Of a stretch of DNA of 64,000 bases, positions 59,603 to 64,000 are shown piece by piece (the stretch's first letter is position 1; every line of letters starts with the position of its first letter). The stretch covers positions 29,030-93,029 of the forward strand of contig USRT01000004.1 in assembly GCA_900557195.1 (NCBI GenBank). Direction: 5' to 3'. The position numbers and the translations under genes are program-made. Source of the stretch: an uncultured Clostridium sp. GTDB lineage: Bacteria; Bacillota; Clostridia; TANB77; CAG-508. The notes below the pieces were generated by a model. That model searched no databases. It saw only the letters and a list, made by a program, of their open reading frames with translations, and was not told the DNA's origin.

Positions 59603-61223
59603 GTGGGAAAAAATCAAAAGAAGAAAATGTCATTAATGATTATAATTATAGTTTTAGTTATATTGGTTTTAGTAGGTGGAGCAGTATACTTATTTACAGA
59701 TTTATTTAAATCTGACAAGCAACTTTTTTATAAATATCTTTTAGATAAAAATGAAATGCTTAGTATTTTAGATGGATTTGAACTTAAGCAAAATACAAAT
59801 TCGTATACAGCAAATACAAGTGCTGTAAGTATTTATGAATATGATAATAAAATAGAAGAACTAGAAAATGATCAAATAATTAAAAATTTGCAAGAAAATA
59901 TAAAGTCATTTGAATATTTAGATGGCTTAAAAGCTTTGGCAGAATCTAGAGTGGATAAGCAAAATAAAAAACAATATCATAATATAAAATTAAATAAAAA
60001 TGATAGCCAAATTATGCAATTAGACATTGTGAGAAATGAAGATAAATATGCGATAAGAGCTGAAGAAATATTGAAAGCATATATTGGTATAGAAAATAAC
60101 AATATTAAAGAATTAGCTTCAAAGCTTGAACTTACAAATGCGCGGAAGTTTTCCAGATAAGATAGATTATGAAAACAAAAAATACAAAGATTTATTTACA
60201 ATAAGCAATGAAGATATAGAGCATATAAAAACAATGTATAAAGATTTATTATATAAAGAAATTGACAAAGCAAGTTATAGTAGAGAAAAGAAATCTGTAA
60301 TAGAAATACAAGATAATAAATATGAAACAAATAAGAATGTTCTTATTTTAAACAAAGAGCAGAGTGTAAATATTGCTATTAAGATATTACAAAATTTAAA
60401 AGAAGACAGTATTACATTGAACCTTATTGCTAATAAAATAAAAACTGTTAGGCCAGACAGTGAGTATGTAAATATAGATAAAATAAATGAAGAAATACAA
60501 AAATATATAGATGAATTAGAAAAACAAGAAAGAAATAATGAAGAATATATAAAAATAGAAGTGTATGATTATAAAGGAAAGACAATAAGATTTGATCTAT
60601 ATGTAAAACAAGAACTGAAATTGAGATTAGATTATATAGAAGAAAACGGAGAAGAAAAAATATATATTAATCAATTGTTTACCAAAAACGAGTCTGGAGC
60701 AATTATATATGATATAGAAACCTCATTACTAGGCGCAAATAATATAACAATAACTAAAAATAGCAATAGTTTGAAACTTAATGTGTGCTTATATAATATT
60801 AAGGATATATATAAGACTATATTAGATGAAATGAATACTAAATTTGAAGAACAAAAAAATAGTATACAATTAAATGAAAATGATATTAGTAATGTTACAC
60901 AAGAAGATATAAATGAAATTAAAAATATTTATAATCAGTATGAACACACAAATAAAGAGTTATTAGAAATAGGATTTTGCATAGAGATAAAACAAAACTC
61001 TGAAGATAATGAAGAAATATCTATATATACTAATATATGTAATTCGAAAATAGGAGCAAAGTTAAACATAGAAAAAAAATATACAGAGGATATAGGAGAT
61101 ATACCTACTATAGATGATAAAAATACTGTAATTTTAAACAAACATTCTAAAGAACAAATAGAAGGTGTGGTAAAGATCATATCTACTAAAATTATAAATA
61201 CAATAAAACAAAGAATAGAATAA
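59603..61223 (+). CDS. unknown membrane-anchored protein, with CGG +1 site
   Basis: 539 residues after +1 decoding; not recognised. The GTG start at 59603 follows AAGGGGG. A basic N-terminus and one membrane helix (about 10-32), then a large extracytoplasmic Lys/Glu/Asn/Ile-rich region with repeated D/E-rich strands. Zero frame meets CGG at 60143-60145 and stops at 60160. Skipping the C gives TNAGSFPDKIDYENKKYKDLF and one frame to TAA 61221-61223. Cotranscribed with rlmB. Confidence 0.75.
60143..60146 (+). other. CGGA site, proposed +1 decoding as Gly
   Basis: Zero frame GCG CGG AAG; +1 gives Ala-Gly-Ser and 359 more codons. Confidence 0.77.
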
Positions 61224-61231
61224 TAATGATA

Positions 61232-61262
61232 GAAGGTCCCGTATTCGTATGGGACTTTTTCT
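61232..61262 (+). terminator. terminator after the rlmB operon
   Basis: AAGGTCCC pairs with GGGACTTT, then Ts. The following 61263-61640 is A+T-rich with no gene seen. Confidence 0.82.
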
Positions 61263-61642
61263 ATACTCTATATAATATAAATAAGTAGAAAAAATTTTAC
61301 TTCTCGTGTAGTTCCAAAATATAGTTTTGAACTGTTTCATTTCGGGATTACTTTTTTATAAGAAGATATTAATAAATTTAGAAAAATTATACTAAGGATA
61401 ATACATACAATATAAATAACATAATAAAAATAGTTTTATAAAATAATAGACAATATGATAGATACAAAATATTAAAAATAATATATAATCATATATAATA
61501 AAATATCAGATATACTATATTTAATACATTTAATATATAGTATACCTAATATTTAGAGAAGTGTTATATAGGAAAGGAAAAAGTAAGATTATTGAAGTGT
61601 GGCTTATAGTCCTAATATCAGAATAAAAAAATAAAAAAAGTA

Positions 61643-61982
61643 TTGACTTAAGACTATAACCATGTTAACATATGTAACAGTTGTTTGAAAAACGACAAAA
61701 ATGGTTGGAAAAATTTTTGATAAAAAATAAAAAAAGTATTGACTTAAGATTATAACCATGTTAATATATGTAACAGTCGTTTGAAAAACAGTAAAAACGG
61801 TTAAAAAATTTTGAAAAAATTTTGAAAAAGTATTGACTTAAAATTATAACCGTGTTAATATATGTAACAGTCGTTCAGAAAACGACAAAAAGCAACTTAA
61901 AAATACAATGATTTTCAATCAAAAAAATATTTAAAAATATTTTAAAAAAGTGTTGACATTGAACAATGAGTTGTGCTAAAAT
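61643..61982 (+). promoter_or_regulatory. four tandem rRNA promoters
   Basis: TTGACT/TAACAT (61643-61671), TTGACT/TAATAT (61739-61767) and TTGACT/TAATAT (61833-61861), each with a 17-base spacer inside a repeated block of about 95 bases, then TTGACA/TAAAAT (61953-61982, 18-base spacer). All point to the 16S gene. Tandem strong promoters are typical of bacterial rrn operons. Confidence 0.85.
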
Positions 61983-62158
61983 AAATATCGTTCTCACAGA
62001 GAACAATATGAAAAGTACATTGAAAAGTAAACAATAAACCTTTAGAGAAACCAAAAGCGGTAGTACTATTACTACCATAAAAATAATAGAAAATAATGAG
62101 CTTAAACTCTAAAAAAAGATTTATAATAAGTTTCGAAAGAAACGAAAAATAAATACAA

Positions 62159-62780
<622 letters not shown>

Positions 62781-62788
<8 letters not shown>

Positions 62789-63065
62789 AAACGAAGAAGC
62801 CAATGAACGTGTTGCTTTCTTAAAATTAGGAACTCTTGTCATAGAAACTTATGAAAATAAATCAGCTAAATTAGAATCCGGTGCGATTGACCACGTAGCT
62901 ATCGATGTCAAAAATATCGAAGAAATTTATGACTATATTAACGAAAACGGACTGAATACAACTTCCGATACGATTCATTTTCTTCCATTCTGGGAAAATG
63001 GAGTACGCTTCTTCACAATCGAAGGACCAAATAAAGAAAAAGTAGAATTCAGCCAGTTTTTGTAA
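62781..63065 (+). pseudogene. glyoxalase/VOC-family fragment, C-terminal part (foreign)
   Basis: Frame continuing from GAAACTGTAAACGAAGAAGC codes VNEEANERVAFLKLGTLVIE, AIDHVAIDVKNIEEIYDYI and FFTIEGPNKEKVEFSQ, the end of a vicinal-oxygen-chelate protein. Its 5' part is replaced by 16S sequence. Codon use differs from the rest of the window. Probably from another bacterium through a chimeric contig. Confidence 0.8.
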
Positions 63066-63097
63066 AACTCCTACTGGTAAAAAAATAATTTAAGAAT

Positions 63098-64000
63098 GAG
63101 GGTGTCCCAAAACTATGATTTATAAAGTCAGACATAGAGAGGGGCATCCTTCTTCTCTTTCTTTAAAATAACGATTTCCATTAAAAATGGCACTGGTTTC
63201 TTATCCTTCCAGTGCCATTTTTGCGATATTATGGGCAATTGCCAACAGTCCCCATTCAATTTTAACTTTGTCTGCTCCACGTAAATGAAATCGTCGGAAT
63301 GACCAACAACCTTTGATCCTGCCGAAGACCTGTTCCACTTCCACAACTCTTTGTGAACGAAGCTTATGTCCTCTTTTGGAGCAAAGGTTTGCATTTGCTT
63401 TCCTTTTTAGTTCATTTAGCCGGTGGGATACCATGATTGTACGATTTTTATCTGTGTTCTTGCATTCCGTTGCATATGGACAACCAGTACAATCCTCGCA
63501 TCGGTAATAATCCCTTCTGGTTTCATACCCGGCTTCCGTCACATATTTCCGGTTTCCAATATGTAACAACTGCTTTCCGTTGCGGCAGACAAAGCGATCT
63601 GTTTCCGCTATATAGGGTAAGTTATCTGTCAGATACGGATTCTCTCTGTTTTTCTTTTTCTTTTCCCAATGAAACTTGTTATATTTCACATAGCTGCCCA
63701 GATTCTTTTCTTCCAGATATTCATAATTCTCTTCGCTGCCATAGCCTGCATCTGCAACGATGTTTTCCGGTAATCGCCCTAATCTTTTTTCTAAATGTTT
63801 TAAGTGGGGGATCATGGTTTTGGTGTCCGTTGGATTTGGATGGATGGTAAAGCCTACAATATATCTGTTTTCAGTGCCGATTTGTACGTTATAGCCCGGT
63901 TTTAGCTGCCCGTTAAGCATGGCGTCCTCTTTCATACGCATGAAGGTGGCATCATGGTCTGTTTTGGAATAACTGTTGCGTCCTTCAAATATAGCAAAGG
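63098..64000 (-). mobile_element. IS1182-type insertion sequence, one end
   Basis: Starts with GAGGGTGTCCCAAAAC, a typical terminal repeat of this IS group, and holds the transposase gene running off the window end. Much richer in G+C than the native sequence. Confidence 0.8.
63201..64000 (-). CDS. IS1182-family DDE transposase (5' end outside window)
   Basis: About 266 residues visible. YSKTDHDATFMRMKEDAM, GYNVQIGTENRYIVGF, VADAGYGSEENYEYLE (second Asp region) and a C-x2-C/CPYATEC cluster, then QRVVEVEQVFGRIKG with the catalytic Glu. It uses CGG at 63551-63549 as an ordinary Arg (GNRKY), unlike the native genes in the window, which supports a different source organism. Confidence 0.9.
   Translation of the reverse strand, partial: FAIFEGRNSYSKTDHDATFMRMKEDAMLNGQLKPGYNVQIGTENRYIVGFTIHPNPTDTKTMIPHLKHLEKRLGRLPENIVADAGYGSEENYEYLEEKNLGSYVKYNKFHWEKKKKNRENPYLTDNLPYIAETDRFVCRNGKQLLHIGNRKYVTEAGYETRRDYYRCEDCTGCPYATECKNTDKNRTIMVSHRLNELKRKANANLCSKRGHKLRSQRVVEVEQVFGRIKGCWSFRRFHLRGADKVKIEWGLLAIAHNIAKMALEG

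Noticed and set aside
2007..60146. The frame breaks as simple sequencing errors or decay of 13 pseudogenes
   Set aside because: Every break is the same base in the same codon phase before Gly, both halves of every gene are intact, and several genes are essential. Read data are still needed for proof.
2007..60146. Classical programmed slippery heptamer
   Set aside because: The preceding codons differ widely and would not re-pair after a +1 slip (for example ATG then CGG). Only CGG plus A/T is shared.
973..61223. Stop-codon reassignment or selenocysteine
   Set aside because: No gene needs TGA, TAA or TAG read through; frames close cleanly at normal stops.
61643..61900. CRISPR-like spaced repeats
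   Set aside because: The repeat blocks hold -35 and -10 boxes leading to 16S; unit and spacer lengths do not fit and no cas genes are present.

Overview
The window is very A+T-rich DNA from an uncultured, spore-forming, anaerobic member of the Clostridia, probably a gut bacterium. This rests on the Clostridia-type 16S rRNA start, the late sporulation sigma factor SigK, DapL/DapF diaminopimelate synthesis, the MEP isoprenoid pathway (ispG, ispH), a rubredoxin/flavodiiron pair, and gene orders typical of Firmicutes (ylxM-ffh-rpsP-khpA-rimM-trmD-rplS; ireB-ruvX-DUF1292; tsaE-tsaB-rimI; ftsE-ftsX-M23-ctpA).

Layout. 1-3 kb: hydrolase fragment and a split transketolase. 3-9 kb: cell-wall remodelling (ftsEX, two M23 peptidases, CtpA). 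9-13 kb: three tRNAs, an unknown gene ending at a decayed tRNA copy, and a secreted beta-propeller protein. 13-18 kb: dapF, dapL, rpsO, pnp. 18-22 kb: two glycosyltransferases and a Cys-rich small protein. 22-28 kb: P-loop/Asp23 fusion, cmk-plsC fusion, S1 protein, typA, SAM methyltransferase. 28-34 kb: membrane proteins, rubredoxin, flavodiiron protein, U32 peptidase, sigK. 34-40 kb: a TadZ/CpaE-like protein with AT-hooks and acidic repeats between two membrane proteins, then ireB-ruvX-DUF1292. 40-47 kb: ispG, ispH, regulators, HD and Bax-inhibitor proteins. 47-51 kb: SRP and ribosome/tRNA maturation operon. 51-61 kb: Lon-like protease, tsa genes, lepA, rlmB. 61-62.8 kb: tandem rRNA promoters and a partial 16S gene. 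About 62.78-64 kb looks like foreign DNA joined by misassembly (glyoxalase fragment plus an IS1182-type transposase).

The outstanding observation is a consistent recoding signature. Thirteen genes, many of them core or essential (ffh, lepA, typA, pnp, ftsE, tsaB, sigK, transketolase), are each interrupted by one to three +1 frameshifts, 16 in total. Every one is the same event: one extra C directly before a conserved glycine codon GGA or GGT, so that the zero frame presents CGG. Reading CGGA/CGGT as one glycine (a +1 shift, or a four-base codon) restores full-length proteins of the normal family length. CGG as an ordinary in-frame arginine codon is absent from the native genes, with one ambiguous exception. 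CGG is common in the other two codon phases. I infer that CGG is unassigned or 'hungry' in this organism and that CGGN is decoded as glycine by +1 frameshifting. Sequencing or assembly error is the main alternative, but it does not explain the strict codon phase.

Secondary signals are two families of short inverted-repeat elements with paired changes in their arms, a 38-bp perfect inverted repeat, tandem rRNA promoters, a divergent repressor pair with operator-like palindromes, and several unusual fusions.
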